DNA from: Fimbriimonas ginsengisoli Gsoil 348
GTDB lineage: Bacteria > Armatimonadota > Fimbriimonadia > Fimbriimonadales > Fimbriimonadaceae
Assembly (NCBI RefSeq): GCF_000724625.1
Contig: NZ_CP007139.1
Span: 372,001 to 436,000 of the forward strand
DNA length: 64,000 nt
Direction: 5' to 3'
Below the pieces are notes generated by a model. It had not been told where the DNA came from and did not search any database. It saw nothing but the letters and a program-made list of their open reading frames with translations. A program made the position numbers and the translations under genes. This document shows positions 9,792 to 19,183 of this stretch, piece after piece (positions within the stretch are counted from its first letter, which is position 1; each line of letters opens with the position of its first letter).

Positions 9792-9863
9792 AGACATCAG
9801 ACAACTTAATTTCGGGATAATCTTAGGCCACGCACTTTGTGTCTGAATTAGACATCAGACAAC
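9792..9863 (-). promoter_or_regulatory. Candidate operator region of the GntR-type regulator
   Basis: AGACATCAGACAAC occurs twice in the same orientation, at 9792-9805 and 9850-9863, within the 88-bp gap between the GntR-type gene and the upstream hydrolase gene. The second copy belongs to an inverted repeat, TGTCTGA (9840-9846) and TCAGACA (9855-9861). The first copy lies 9 bp from the start codon. Position and symmetry fit an autoregulatory GntR operator, but no binding data exist. Confidence 0.5.
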
Positions 9864-9871
9864 CAATCGGG

Positions 9872-11884
9872 TTACTTGGCCGCCGATAGGTAGACCAAGG
9901 CGCTATCCATCGGCGCCAGTTGAAGCACCGGATCTCCGTCGATCATGCGATCGGATCCCGTCCACAGATCGTGCACCTTCCACCGAGCTCCGCGGAGGCC
10001 GAGGCGGGCGAGCGGAATCGTTCGCCGCTTCGGGTGAATTGGGTCGAAATTGAAGACGGCGAGATACAAGCCCGCCCCATGAGACCAGACGAACGCGTCG
10101 CCCGCGTTTGAGCCCGTGTCGCCGTCGACGGGGCGGAAGCCCGGTGTTCGGCGGGCGAGATCCAGGATCTCACGATTCGAGAAGATCCGCTTGACTCGGT
10201 CCCGAGCGCGGGGATTGGTTAGATTGTCGCCCTCCATCATCAAACCGCCCGAGATGACAGAGGCGGTGAAGCGGGTCCTCGCTTCGGCCTCGGTGACTGG
10301 CGACTCGTCGAGCGTCTGATAGACGCAAGCGCTGTCCGGGTCGTTGAATCTATAGAGCCGGCCACCCGGCCACCAGCCGTAGCTGGTGGAGTTCAAAAGA
10401 TATTCGCTCGCCCCGATATTAGCGAAAGCATCGCAAGAGATTCGGCGGCTGTGGCCGTATCCGTGCGGGAACATCGGCGCGATGCTGAGGCTGATAAAGA
10501 ACGGGCGTCCGATCCGCTTGGGGGAAAGATCGTCGACGATCCGCTGCATCCCCACCGCATAAGCCTGGGTTCCGGTCTCGATTTTCGGATCGAAGTGCCG
10601 CCCCTCCAAGGCGCCATGGCTCAGGAAATCGAGCTTGACGTAGTCGAATCCCTGGTCGACGAAATCCTTGAGCTCGCGGTCGATTCGGGCCAGGGTCGCC
10701 GGGTGCGTCGGATCGAGCGGCCAGCCGCCGTCGAGCATCGGCAGCGGCTCGCCCTTCGCGTCCTTGATCGTCATGTCGCGGAAGGTGTACTTCCCCTCCG
10801 TTCGCTCGAGCCCTCCCCAGCCCGTGAAGGGGGTCCAATAGATGCCCGCCTTCAAACCGGCCGCGTGCGCTTTGCGAACGAAGGCGACACGCTGGTCGCG
10901 GGTGAGGTTGTCCCAGTACGAATCGAAATTGATGTACGCGATGCCCCCGCTTCGGAATCCGGGCAGCTCCTTCTGGAGGAACTCGGTCGCCGCGTCGGCG
11001 TCTTTCGCCGTCACTTTGTTCTTGTGTCCGGACCAAGAGTTCCAGCCGAACGGGACGCTTCCCTTCCACCCGAGCGCAGGTTTGACGAGGGCATTGAGCT
11101 CGCCGAACCGCTCCAGTCCGGCTCGCCACTCGTCGTAGAAGCCGACGACCATTCGGGGCGAGCTTACGACCTTGCCGGTCACCGTGCCGTGCGGCTGACT
11201 GTCATGGGTGTATTTGCTAGCCACGCCGGCGAAAGCGCGAAGCCCGCCGTCTCTCTTGAACCTAACCGCCGACTTCCAGGTGTCGTGTTCGACGGAACCG
11301 ACCACCAAACCGTGTCGCGACGCGTCGTCGTACAGCGCCCCGACTTCGTAGCTCCCGTCTTTCTCACCCCAGCCGTCCGAGCGATAGCGGAAGTACATGT
11401 CGTTGTCGTAAGGGACGAACAACGAATTCAAGGGCGCTCGATGCTCGAGATGGACCGGCGTCTCGGTGACCAGCGGGGCCAGGTAATTCGAGCCTGCTGG
11501 CTCGCCGTCGACCAGCTGAATTTGTACAAACGCTTCCGGCCGAGATTCATAAACCCAAAAGATCTGCCTCAGCTCCGAGGCGCCCAGCCCTCGATGGTGC
11601 ACCGTGACCCGCAGCCCCCGCCCGAAAGCGTCGCGGATCCGCTCTACGTCGCCGCCCGCGATCTCGTGTCGGGGATAATCGGTAGTCGACCGAACCGGCC
11701 CGGCCCCGAGGCGGGCCTCACCGGCCGCTGCCTCAATAGCAGCGGATTTGCCGAATCGCAGCGAGTACCGGCCGCTTACCTGGTCGATCGAGAGCGTAAC
11801 CCTGCCGTTGCCAACCACCGTTTGCTCTCCCTTCAACGACACGAAAGGGAATCCGGCGACGAGCAAGGCGAGAGACAAATACAT
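9872..11884 (-). CDS. Secreted alpha-galactosidase-like glycoside hydrolase (clan GH-D)
   Basis: The 670-residue product has a short signal peptide (MYLSLALLVAGFPFVSLKG), an N-terminal beta-sandwich (to about 270) and a TIM barrel. SVPFGWNSWSG opens the barrel, IAYINFDSYW and HAAGLKAGIYWTPF follow, and YVKLDFLSHGALEG (about residue 416) holds the KxD motif whose Asp is the nucleophile in clan GH-D (GH27/36/31-like) enzymes. A C-terminal beta domain ends the chain. It is downstream of LacI and prepilin genes in the same direction, so alpha-linked sugar release at the cell surface is likely. The exact family number is not certain. Confidence 0.8.
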   Translation of the reverse strand: MYLSLALLVAGFPFVSLKGEQTVVGNGRVTLSIDQVSGRYSLRFGKSAAIEAAAGEARLGAGPVRSTTDYPRHEIAGGDVERIRDAFGRGLRVTVHHRGLGASELRQIFWVYESRPEAFVQIQLVDGEPAGSNYLAPLVTETPVHLEHRAPLNSLFVPYDNDMYFRYRSDGWGEKDGSYEVGALYDDASRHGLVVGSVEHDTWKSAVRFKRDGGLRAFAGVASKYTHDSQPHGTVTGKVVSSPRMVVGFYDEWRAGLERFGELNALVKPALGWKGSVPFGWNSWSGHKNKVTAKDADAATEFLQKELPGFRSGGIAYINFDSYWDNLTRDQRVAFVRKAHAAGLKAGIYWTPFTGWGGLERTEGKYTFRDMTIKDAKGEPLPMLDGGWPLDPTHPATLARIDRELKDFVDQGFDYVKLDFLSHGALEGRHFDPKIETGTQAYAVGMQRIVDDLSPKRIGRPFFISLSIAPMFPHGYGHSRRISCDAFANIGASEYLLNSTSYGWWPGGRLYRFNDPDSACVYQTLDESPVTEAEARTRFTASVISGGLMMEGDNLTNPRARDRVKRIFSNREILDLARRTPGFRPVDGDTGSNAGDAFVWSHGAGLYLAVFNFDPIHPKRRTIPLARLGLRGARWKVHDLWTGSDRMIDGDPVLQLAPMDSALVYLSAAK

Positions 11885-11943
11885 GAGTAAGAAGCGGGGC
11901 TGCCTGGGAAAATGGCATCCCCGCTTTGTTTCAACCGATCAGA

Positions 11944-12810
11944 CTACTGCCACTCTTTGTAGCCGCGCATGTACGCCTTGATCTGCTCTTTGCCTGGCCA
12001 GCCGCTGACGTCGTAGTCCGGGTTCTTGAACACGTCCCAAACGTCGTCGTCCAGCGACTTATAAGCATTGATCGCCTTCGCGTGGCCGTCGAAGAATCCG
12101 ACGTTCAGGAGCTTGTTCCCAACGCTTCGCACCACCGTTACGCCCGGATCTCTCGTGTCGCAGTCGTTTCCGCCGCCGCAGCCGTAGCAGAGCTGATGAG
12201 CGTAAAGGTTCGGGTAAGGGTCGCGAGTGGGGCCGATCATCATGGTTCCCGCCGGACTATCCAACGTCGTCATGGAGCCGCTGCCACCCACGTTATGGGG
12301 AGTCTCCCACGGCCACCAGGCAGCCCACGGCCACATTCCGGAGGTCCCTTTTCCGCCTTCGTTGTATCCCGCGTACATATTCACGGAGTAGGAGCGGGGG
12401 AACCGGGTGGTGGTGTCCCCGTGCAGGTTCGGATCCTCGGGAATCGAAGCCCACGCACCCGCGTAGCCGGGCGACTGGAAGATCCCGCCCTCTCCGGCGG
12501 CGGTGTACGCCGAGTTGTCGGCCTTGACCGCGCGTCCTCCGTTCTTGATGTACGGCAGAACCGCGTCTTTCCAAAGGATATATTGGTGGCGGGGCCAGGT
12601 CCAGTCGCCCTGCATGATCGGAGCAACGCAGTCGTCGGAGTCGCCCGCGTAGAGCGTCATTCCGAGGGTGAGGTTCTTCACGTTGCTAAGGTCGGCGGTC
12701 CGCTTCGCCGCGGCCTTCGCCTGGGCAAAAACAGGGAACAGGATTGCCGCCAGGATCGCGATGATGGCGATGACCACGAGCAGCTCGATGAGCGTAAATG
12801 CTTTTTTCAT
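11944..12810 (-). CDS. Prepilin-type DUF1559 protein
   Basis: A 288-residue protein with leader [31 protein letters not shown], and a C-terminal DUF1559 domain ending with VGFFDGHAKAINAYKSL. A CYGCGGGNDCDT cysteine cluster at about residues 215-226 could form disulfides outside the cell. It lies between the LacI gene (68 bp upstream) and the clan GH-D hydrolase (59 bp downstream) and is probably cotranscribed with both. It is the second of five such proteins in the window. Confidence 0.9.
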   Translation of the reverse strand: MKKAFTLIELLVVIAIIAILAAILFPVFAQAKAAAKRTADLSNVKNLTLGMTLYAGDSDDCVAPIMQGDWTWPRHQYILWKDAVLPYIKNGGRAVKADNSAYTAAGEGGIFQSPGYAGAWASIPEDPNLHGDTTTRFPRSYSVNMYAGYNEGGKGTSGMWPWAAWWPWETPHNVGGSGSMTTLDSPAGTMMIGPTRDPYPNLYAHQLCYGCGGGNDCDTRDPGVTVVRSVGNKLLNVGFFDGHAKAINAYKSLDDDVWDVFKNPDYDVSGWPGKEQIKAYMRGYKEWQ

Positions 12811-12878
12811 GGATTCTCTTCTTTGAGGTCGGGCCGCCTAGCGCAGGCGGAAATGATGTATGAGTGCGTCTATCGGAG

Positions 12879-13916
12879 CTAGCCCCGGGTTGATTCGCGA
12901 ATGACGAGTTCAGGCTTCAAAATGCGCTGGCGCGGCGGCGCCGTCGAGTCGTTCATCTGGGATTGGAGGAACTGATAGGTGAGCGAACACATCTCCTCCA
13001 CCGGTTGCCGAACCGTGGTAATCGGGCACGGGCAATGTTCGGTCTCCTCGATCCCGTCGAACCCGACGAGCGCCACGTCTTGCCCGGTTTTCACCCCAAG
13101 CCCCTCGAGGACGTAGGACGCTGCGATCGCGACGTCGTCGTTCATGCAGAGGATCGCTTCCGGCAACGTGCCGGCGTCGTGGCGCTGAACCAGCGCCTCT
13201 TTGATGAGGGCGTACGAAACCCGCTCGAAGGCGATGGTCGACGTCGGTAATCCGGCGGCTCCCATCTTGCCGATGTACGCCTCGTAACGGGGGCCGCTGT
13301 CGATCAGGTCGGAGGTCCAGGGCGCCATGTAGGAGATTCGCCGGCGGCCGGTGGACAGGAGATGCTCCATCGCCTCGTCCGCGCCGGCTCGAAGGTCGAC
13401 GCCGACGAAGCTCTGGGCTTCGGACCAATAGGCGCCCATGCTCACGAACGGGATGTTCGGCGCCAACCGGTCGTGCTCCCGGGCGAAAGCCTCAATCGAG
13501 GCGGAATTATCGAAAGCGATGATCCCGTCGACCGGGACGCGAAGTGGTCGATCGAACGAGTGCACGGTCGTGTATTCCTTATCGACGTCCGTAACCGCAA
13601 GCGCAAGCTCAGTCTGCGAGAGGACGGTTCGAAGATGGTCCACAACCTGGCCGCGATAGCGAGAGTAGTCGAAGCTCATCCACAAACCGACGAGCCCAGT
13701 GCGACCGCTTGTGAGCGCCCGCGCGGCAGGATTGGGGCGGTATCCAAGCTTTTCGGCCGCCTCGAGAACGCGGGCGCGGGTCTCGGGCGAGATCGAAAGA
13801 TCGGTGCGTCCGCTCAGTACGCGAGAAACCGTCGCGCCCGAGATATTCGCATGCTTCGCGACATCGTCCCTCGTCGGCCTTCCTGCGCTTCGTGATTGTA
13901 CGCGCGTTCTGTACAC
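12879..13916 (-). CDS. LacI-family transcriptional regulator
   Basis: A 345-residue LacI/GalR protein. The HTH is GRPTRDDVAKHANISGATVSRVL, continuing to YRPNPAARALTSGRT at the hinge helix (sequence given in parts). A periplasmic-binding-like effector domain follows (about 70-335), with DGIIAFDNSA and DVALVGFDGIE motifs. The start is GTG 13916; an in-frame TGA lies just upstream and no ATG is available. It heads the LacI > prepilin > clan GH-D hydrolase module. A near-palindrome with a central CG overlaps its start codon. Confidence 0.9.
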   Translation of the reverse strand: MYRTRVQSRSAGRPTRDDVAKHANISGATVSRVLSGRTDLSISPETRARVLEAAEKLGYRPNPAARALTSGRTGLVGLWMSFDYSRYRGQVVDHLRTVLSQTELALAVTDVDKEYTTVHSFDRPLRVPVDGIIAFDNSASIEAFAREHDRLAPNIPFVSMGAYWSEAQSFVGVDLRAGADEAMEHLLSTGRRRISYMAPWTSDLIDSGPRYEAYIGKMGAAGLPTSTIAFERVSYALIKEALVQRHDAGTLPEAILCMNDDVAIAASYVLEGLGVKTGQDVALVGFDGIEETEHCPCPITTVRQPVEEMCSLTYQFLQSQMNDSTAPPRQRILKPELVIRESTRG

Positions 13917-13923
13917 GTGTTCA
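13897..13923. promoter_or_regulatory. Candidate LacI-type operator over the regulator start
   Basis: TGTACACGTGTTCA at 13910-13923 is a 14-bp palindrome with central CG and one mismatch, the usual form of LacI-family operators. An extra TGTAC half-site lies at 13897-13901, mirrored by GTACA at 13911-13915. The site covers the GTG start, which would suit autorepression. The TGTAC half-sites recur upstream of the GH36 gene. Confidence 0.4.
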
Positions 13924-14031
13924 TTGTATCATGAGAACAAGAGATTTCGGCATGAAGCTTGCTCCAGAAGAAATATCGGATTCGTCGCCCCGGATCGGCG
14001 GGCACGGCGCCGGCCACGATAGAAGGAAAAA

Positions 14032-14274
14032 ATGACTGCAAAACTTTTCTTGAAGACACTCGCACTGGGATGCGCGGCCACCCTGGTCATCGCCGGTTGC
14101 GGCGACTCCGAGCCCAAGCCCCCCGTCGGAGCCGTCCGCCCCCCCGACCCTCCCCCCGCTACGGAAAAGAAGACGACCTGGTCCAAACAAGACAAGATCG
14201 ACGCCATCCAAAAATCCGGCATGTCGCCCGACCAAAAAAAGCAAGCCATCGCCGGCATCAACGCCGGCGGCTAA
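14032..14274 (+). CDS. Small putative lipoprotein
   Basis: An 80-residue protein with a charged N-terminus, a hydrophobic segment and a lipobox, LVIAGC, with the lipidated Cys at residue 23. A proline-rich linker (PKPPVGAVRPPDPPPAT) and a short helical tail (QDKIDAIQKSGMSPDQKKQA) follow. AAGGAAAAA precedes the ATG. No family was recognised. It is the only plus-strand gene in this part of the window and is divergent from the LacI gene. Confidence 0.7.
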   Translation: MTAKLFLKTLALGCAATLVIAGCGDSEPKPPVGAVRPPDPPPATEKKTTWSKQDKIDAIQKSGMSPDQKKQAIAGINAGG

Positions 14275-14649
14275 CGACTCGGGAGAGTGATGTTTGATAT
14301 TTGATTTGTGATTTGTGAGGTTGATTTCGGGCGACCGCCGCTGCGGCGTAGCGGCGGGTTCCCCGCCCAATGCCAACCAATTTTGCAACTCACCCTTTGC
14401 GCCCTTTGCGGTTCAACTCTCTTCGACCGACACTCCCCAATCTTTGCGTTCTTTGCGAGAAATCCCTTTCTGCAGTTTCTCGCAAAGGGCGCAAAGGGGA
14501 TCATAAAGTAGACCCAGCCGAGAGAAACTGCCTAGCATTAGGTTGTGTCTCAGTGTCCTGACCTTTACGGCGAAGCCGTGTAGCCGGCACCTACGTGTGC
14601 CGCCCGGTGTACCGAAGGTACACGGGAATCATCGGCGAGGGCGCCGACG
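14275..14649. repeat. Intergenic hairpin-repeat block
   Basis: This 375-bp gap holds no convincing gene. It contains a long inverted pair built on CTTTGCG words: left arm about 14435-14462, right arm about 14476-14499. Three consecutive stem-loops then follow: ACGGC-GAA-GCCGT at 14567-14579, CGGCAC-CTACGT-GTGCCG at 14585-14602, and CCCGTGTACC-type arms at 14603-14626. Similar units occur at 42486-42607. They may act as bidirectional terminators between the convergent lipoprotein and GH36 genes. Confidence 0.6.
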
Positions 14650-16719
14650 CTACGGGGCGAGTTCCTCGGCTCGTAGCTCGAATACCAAGCTACCGAATTG
14701 CGATAATGCCATCACCCCAAGCCCCTCTCCCATCAACGTCGACCCATCGACAGTCGTCGTTAACCCGGTCGCACCCTTGGGGGGATTAATTTCTTGGACA
14801 CGGTATCGGTGAGAAGGATCGAGTCCTTTGAGACGTAAGGGTGCGGCGGCCGATTCGCCCAGGGAATACACGAAGAGCACCGCGCGGTCCCTCAGCACGT
14901 ACATGAGCGACGAACGCGGGCCAGCGTACGGGGACTCCAGACGATACTGGTCGCCCAGTTGCACCACGTCCCGAACCTCTTTGTACGTGGCGATCGCCTG
15001 GGTAGCGAATTCACGATCCTCGGCCGACAGATTATCGACGTCCACGTCCATGCCGAGCCGCCCACTCATCGCGACGTCGAACGCGAACTTCATGCCGTGG
15101 CCGCCGGCAAGCGTCACGTGGTTGGAAGTGGCGATCGCGGGAAAGAAGAAGGAGTAGCCCCACTGGATAAAGATCCGGCGGGCAGGATCCGTCATGTCGC
15201 TCGGCCAATACTCCTGCGCGTACCGGAGCGAGGCGTAGTCGACCCGGGCGCCGCCGCCCGAGCACATCATCACTTCGACATCCGGATGGCTCTTCGCCAG
15301 CCGGTCCATGACCCGGTACAGCGCCCACACGTACTCGATCTGCAGGTGCGTCTGCCGCTCTTTGCCCAGGTAAGGCGAGCCGGGCTGGGTGAGATACCGA
15401 TTGCAATCCCACTTCACGTAGGAGATTCCCGGGTTCTCGCTAAGCGTTCGATCGACCAACGAGCACACATACTCTTCGACCTCCGGATTGGCGAGGTCGA
15501 GCACGAGCTGGTTCCGCTGTAATTCGGGCGGACGCTTCGGTTGCCGGACGACCCAGTCGGGATGGTTTTCGTATAACTCGGAGCGCGGGTTCACCATCTC
15601 CGGCTCCAGCCAAATGCCGAAACGGATCCCTTTTTCCTGGGCCTTCTGCGTCAGCTCCCCGATCCCGTCGGGCAGCTTTTTGGGGTCGGGCGTCCAGTCG
15701 CCCAGTCCCTGCGAGTCGTCGTCCCGGGGATACTTGCGGCCGAACCAGCCGTCGTCGAGCAGGAAAAGCTCCATCCCGAGCGCCACGGCTCCGTCGAAAA
15801 GCGAGACAATCTTTTCGGAGTCGAAGCTAAAGTAGGTCGCTTCCCAGTTGTTTAGCAAGATCGCCCGCGAACGATCGCCGTCCCGCAGCGCGTTCTTGCG
15901 GGTCCACCGGTGCAGATTCCGGCTCAGCGCGCCAGTTCCACTCGCGCTCCATCCCCACACCATCCGCGGGGTGACGAACTTCTCCCCTGGTTCAAGGTGG
16001 TATTCGGAGGCGTACGGGTTCATCCCGCAAAGCCCTCGCAAGCGCCCGTCCGGTAACCGCTCGAACGCGAATTGGAAGCTGCCCGACCACGCCAGCGATC
16101 CTCCGAACACTTCCCCGCTATCCTCCATCGCGGGGCCTCCCTTCGAAAGCAGGAAGGATGGATTGCGAAACTGGTGGGCCCGCACCCCGAGCTTCGAGTC
16201 GAGGATCTTGATCCCAAACCCTAGCGGCTCTTCCTGGATGTTCATCTCGTCGGCCCAGTCGCCGTGGAATTGGGTCAGGTAAAAATCGCCGCCGCCGAAG
16301 TCGGGCGACGACGACGCGAACCGGTCCAGGCGCACCTCACCGCTTTCGGAATGCCGAACTTCCGTCCAAGCCTCGAAAACGTCCTCGTCCGGCGAGGTTC
16401 GGAAGAGCAGGTCGACGAAAAGCGGGTATTCCGGGTCCTTGAGGGATATCCGGGTGACCGGTCCTTCCGTCTCGCTGGCGATCACTCGAAGATCGGTGGA
16501 GGTGTTGCCATCCGCGTGGGTTACCCGCAGGGCCGGTTCAAAGATCCAGCCATCCCCGGCGACCGGAAACGCGAGCTGACCCTGGACGAGGTCGGCGCCC
16601 TTTGCGCCGAAGGCGCCTTGGAACAGCCGCCCCTCGCCGTCTACATAAAATACAAGCGCGGCATTGGCGGTTTCGACGCAGATCGGCTGCGGATCGCCGG
16701 TTATCCCAGACGTGGTCAC
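14650..16719 (-). CDS. Alpha-galactosidase, glycoside hydrolase family 36
   Basis: This 689-residue protein has the full GH36 layout: N-terminal beta-supersandwich (1-310), TIM barrel and C-terminal beta domain. Active-site motifs are VKWDCNRYL (nucleophile Asp, about residue 438) and EYWPSDMTDP (acid/base Asp, about residue 506). Also present are LLNNWEATYFSF, ELFLLDDGWFG and MMCSGGGARVDY. There is no signal peptide, so it is probably cytoplasmic and cleaves alpha-1,6-galactosides imported as oligosaccharides. A palindrome at 16832-16847 lies upstream. The length is normal for GH36. Confidence 0.93.
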   Translation of the reverse strand: MTTSGITGDPQPICVETANAALVFYVDGEGRLFQGAFGAKGADLVQGQLAFPVAGDGWIFEPALRVTHADGNTSTDLRVIASETEGPVTRISLKDPEYPLFVDLLFRTSPDEDVFEAWTEVRHSESGEVRLDRFASSSPDFGGGDFYLTQFHGDWADEMNIQEEPLGFGIKILDSKLGVRAHQFRNPSFLLSKGGPAMEDSGEVFGGSLAWSGSFQFAFERLPDGRLRGLCGMNPYASEYHLEPGEKFVTPRMVWGWSASGTGALSRNLHRWTRKNALRDGDRSRAILLNNWEATYFSFDSEKIVSLFDGAVALGMELFLLDDGWFGRKYPRDDDSQGLGDWTPDPKKLPDGIGELTQKAQEKGIRFGIWLEPEMVNPRSELYENHPDWVVRQPKRPPELQRNQLVLDLANPEVEEYVCSLVDRTLSENPGISYVKWDCNRYLTQPGSPYLGKERQTHLQIEYVWALYRVMDRLAKSHPDVEVMMCSGGGARVDYASLRYAQEYWPSDMTDPARRIFIQWGYSFFFPAIATSNHVTLAGGHGMKFAFDVAMSGRLGMDVDVDNLSAEDREFATQAIATYKEVRDVVQLGDQYRLESPYAGPRSSLMYVLRDRAVLFVYSLGESAAAPLRLKGLDPSHRYRVQEINPPKGATGLTTTVDGSTLMGEGLGVMALSQFGSLVFELRAEELAP

Positions 16720-16831
16720 CCGAGCACCTTCCGTATCGGCTCAGGTCCACCGTCCCGCAACGGGGGCTCGGCCGTGCGGATTTGCAACAGGAACATCCCA
16801 AGCCGACGCGTCATGGCTCGGGATTCTACCG

Positions 16832-16847
16832 ATGTACGGCTGTACAT
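16832..16847. promoter_or_regulatory. Candidate operator upstream of the GH36 gene
   Basis: ATGTAC-GGCT-GTACAT is a perfect 6-bp inverted repeat about 113 bp upstream of the GH36 start, within the 188-bp gap to the thioredoxin-like gene. Its arms match the TGTAC half-sites near the LacI start at 13897-13915, so the same regulator could bind both. No further gene is seen in this gap. Confidence 0.35.
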
Positions 16848-16907
16848 TCACGCTCGACGGTATACCGCTTTACGTATGCGGACAAACGATAAATCCGAGG
16901 CCGCCTG

Positions 16908-18161
16908 TCACTTGCCGGTAAGATCTTCCAGAAGGCGGACCGTCTTCGCGAATTCCGTGGGTTCGTAACCCACTTCTATTTTTCGAACGATCCCGTTTCG
17001 GTCGATGACGACGAGCTGAGGGATCGCGGAGACCGCATAGTTCGAGTTATTCTTGGCGGTGGCGTCGAATAAGACCGGCCAAGCCATCCCGAAATCTTTA
17101 ACGAAGCGCCCCATCTCGGCGAACTCGGCGTCCGGTTTGAGACCCGTGCGCGCTCCGAAGTAGCCGTAATAGCCGGTGAGGCTCACGATCTGCAGCCCCT
17201 TTGGGCCGAGCCTATCTTGCAGTTTTGCGAGTTCCGGGAGGGCACGTTTGCATGGCCCACACCAGTGGGCCATGAAGTCGAGCACCACGACTTTTCCTTT
17301 TAGCGAGCCAAGGGAGGCCGGCCCGCCCAGCGATCGGTCGCTTACGAGCGCCGGAGCGGGGCGGCCGAGCAAGGAGCTTTGGCCGTCCGGCGAGGTGAGC
17401 CGGGCGATCGTTTTGGCCACGTAAGAAGCGGCCGATTGCGAGTAGGCGTCTTTGCTCTCCGGATGCTTCGCCATCTCTTTGGCTAAAAGGTTCAGGGCTT
17501 TCAGCGCCTGCTCCTTCTTGCCCGAGTCGTAGAGGAGGGCATACTTCTCGCTGGAGATCGCCGCGTAGGCGACGGCGCCCCAGGAATGGTCCGCATCGGA
17601 AAGCGGAGCGCCAAAGTGGATCCGATCGATCAGGGCATCGTAGATCGCCAGAACTTCGTTGAGATGCTTTGGAGCCTGAGCGGCAAGCGACCTTGCGATG
17701 CCCAATTGGAATTGCCCCACCATTGCCGGCCCGGCGCTGAAACCGGTATTTCGAACCCGCCCCAAAGCTTCGGTGAGTTTCCCCTCGTCGATCATCCGGC
17801 GCACGATGTACGAATCCATCTCCATGAGGTCGAAGGCGCGTTGCGCGTACCCCCGCTCCGCTACCGTCGCGACATCGGCGTCGCGCTTGGCATATTGGTA
17901 GAGGGTCATCCAGTCTCGGCATTCCTCCACCGGCACCTTTTTAGGGTCCACGCCAGAGATCGCATCGGCTACGACCTTATCGATCTGAGCCTGCGTCTTC
18001 GGCTCGCTCACCGCCTCGCCTCGCTTCTGCTTTTCCTGAGCCTCCTGCTGGATAGCCCGGATATGCGATAGCACCACCTTAGGATCGACGCGCGCCGTTT
18101 GCGTGAGCGCAAAACTCGAAAGGGCAAGCGAAGCGAGGAGGAGGCTGTGGATTCTATTCAT
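16908..18161 (-). CDS. Exported TlpA-like thioredoxin-fold protein
   Basis: The product is about 417 residues from ATG 18161: a signal peptide (SLLLASLALSSFALTQTA), a helical repeat-like middle (about 20-265), and a C-terminal TlpA/AhpC-type thioredoxin domain (about 275-415). The redox motif is FMAHWCGPCKRALPEL. IPQLVVIDRNGIVRKIEVG contains the cis-proline region. An in-frame GTG 24 bp upstream is possible but gives a poorer signal peptide. It probably acts in extracytoplasmic thiol chemistry. It lies 36 bp after a prepilin gene, so cotranscription is likely. Confidence 0.82.
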   Translation of the reverse strand: MNRIHSLLLASLALSSFALTQTARVDPKVVLSHIRAIQQEAQEKQKRGEAVSEPKTQAQIDKVVADAISGVDPKKVPVEECRDWMTLYQYAKRDADVATVAERGYAQRAFDLMEMDSYIVRRMIDEGKLTEALGRVRNTGFSAGPAMVGQFQLGIARSLAAQAPKHLNEVLAIYDALIDRIHFGAPLSDADHSWGAVAYAAISSEKYALLYDSGKKEQALKALNLLAKEMAKHPESKDAYSQSAASYVAKTIARLTSPDGQSSLLGRPAPALVSDRSLGGPASLGSLKGKVVVLDFMAHWCGPCKRALPELAKLQDRLGPKGLQIVSLTGYYGYFGARTGLKPDAEFAEMGRFVKDFGMAWPVLFDATAKNNSNYAVSAIPQLVVIDRNGIVRKIEVGYEPTEFAKTVRLLEDLTGK

Positions 18162-18197
18162 GTTCTGGAGATCGTGGATCGACACTCGGAGAGTGGG

Positions 18198-19073
18198 CTA
18201 GTTGTAAGGATTGCTTGCCGTCTTGTCAGGCACGTAATAGAAGTTCGTTCCCGAGGGAGCCGGGGAACCGGGAGTAATCGAGGTTCCGGGTCCGATTAGG
18301 TAGCCGGTGCTCGCGTGGCTGCAGAACGTTGTCGTGGTGTTCGGCGGAACGAACGGCTTGAATCCCTTGGCGTGGGTGTCCTGCATCGCGATATTGGCGA
18401 TCGTCGAGTGACGGCCTTGGATATTCGCGCTCCCGCAGTTGCGGGCGTTCCCGGAGAACGTGCTCTTCGGAAGGTTGAGTCCATTGAAGCTCGATCCGGC
18501 CGGGTAGGCGGTGCCGCTGTAGTTGGAGTCGGCGAACCCGGAGTCGGCAAGAAGGATCGAGTTCGAGACGTCGTCCCACTGGGTGGCGCCGGGGAACGGG
18601 CCGTAAGCCGCGCCCGACGTCGACTGACCATAGACGATCAGGATGTTCTTGTCGTATCCAAGCGGGGCGTTCGACGCGTCGATGGTGAACGGCGCGCCGC
18701 CCGAGCTCGGCTTGAGGTTTGTTCCGTCGGGGCAATTGACGATGGCCCCGTTCTTTTGGTAGGGGTAGAGCGTGCCCGCGGAAGGATCGAGGACGGCGGC
18801 CGAGCCGCTCTTGAGCACGAGCCCGAAATACCAGTAGTGGGTGTTGGAGAAGGTGAAGCCGGAAGGCTCGGACCACGAGTTCACCGGATAGGTGTCGTCG
18901 TTATCTCCAAGGTAAAGCTGGGCCGCGGTGCCCATCTGTTTGATGTTGCTGAGGCACGAGGTCTTCTTGGCCGCGGCTTTGGCCTGGGCGAAGACGGGAA
19001 AGAGGATTGCTGCAAGGATCGCGATAATGGCGATCACGACAAGAAGTTCAATGAGAGTGAAGGCCTTTTTCAT
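18198..19073 (-). CDS. Prepilin-type DUF1559 protein
   Basis: A 291-residue protein with leader [31 protein letters not shown], and [18 protein letters not shown]. In place of the usual DG motif it has [14 protein letters not shown], so the C-terminal signature is degenerate. The start at ATG 19073 gives a normal leader; an upstream extension would not. Unlike three other copies, no LacI/GntR gene precedes it; the nearest regulator is the divergent XRE-cupin gene 111 bp away. Confidence 0.88.
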   Translation of the reverse strand: MKKAFTLIELLVVIAIIAILAAILFPVFAQAKAAAKKTSCLSNIKQMGTAAQLYLGDNDDTYPVNSWSEPSGFTFSNTHYWYFGLVLKSGSAAVLDPSAGTLYPYQKNGAIVNCPDGTNLKPSSGGAPFTIDASNAPLGYDKNILIVYGQSTSGAAYGPFPGATQWDDVSNSILLADSGFADSNYSGTAYPAGSSFNGLNLPKSTFSGNARNCGSANIQGRHSTIANIAMQDTHAKGFKPFVPPNTTTTFCSHASTGYLIGPGTSITPGSPAPSGTNFYYVPDKTASNPYN

Positions 19074-19183
19074 GGCAGTGCCTGGATCGTAATGGCGAAT
19101 GTAGCCGCCACCAAGAGCCCGGCATTGCAAAAGCGGCCCCTTATAAGACTATTTGGCCTTAAAACGTCTCAATTCGAACCACA

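Noticed and set aside
10451-11890. Long plus-strand frame (479 codons) opposite the clan GH-D hydrolase
   Set aside because: Antisense shadow of a well-supported gene in high-GC DNA; its translation is Arg/Val-rich without domains.
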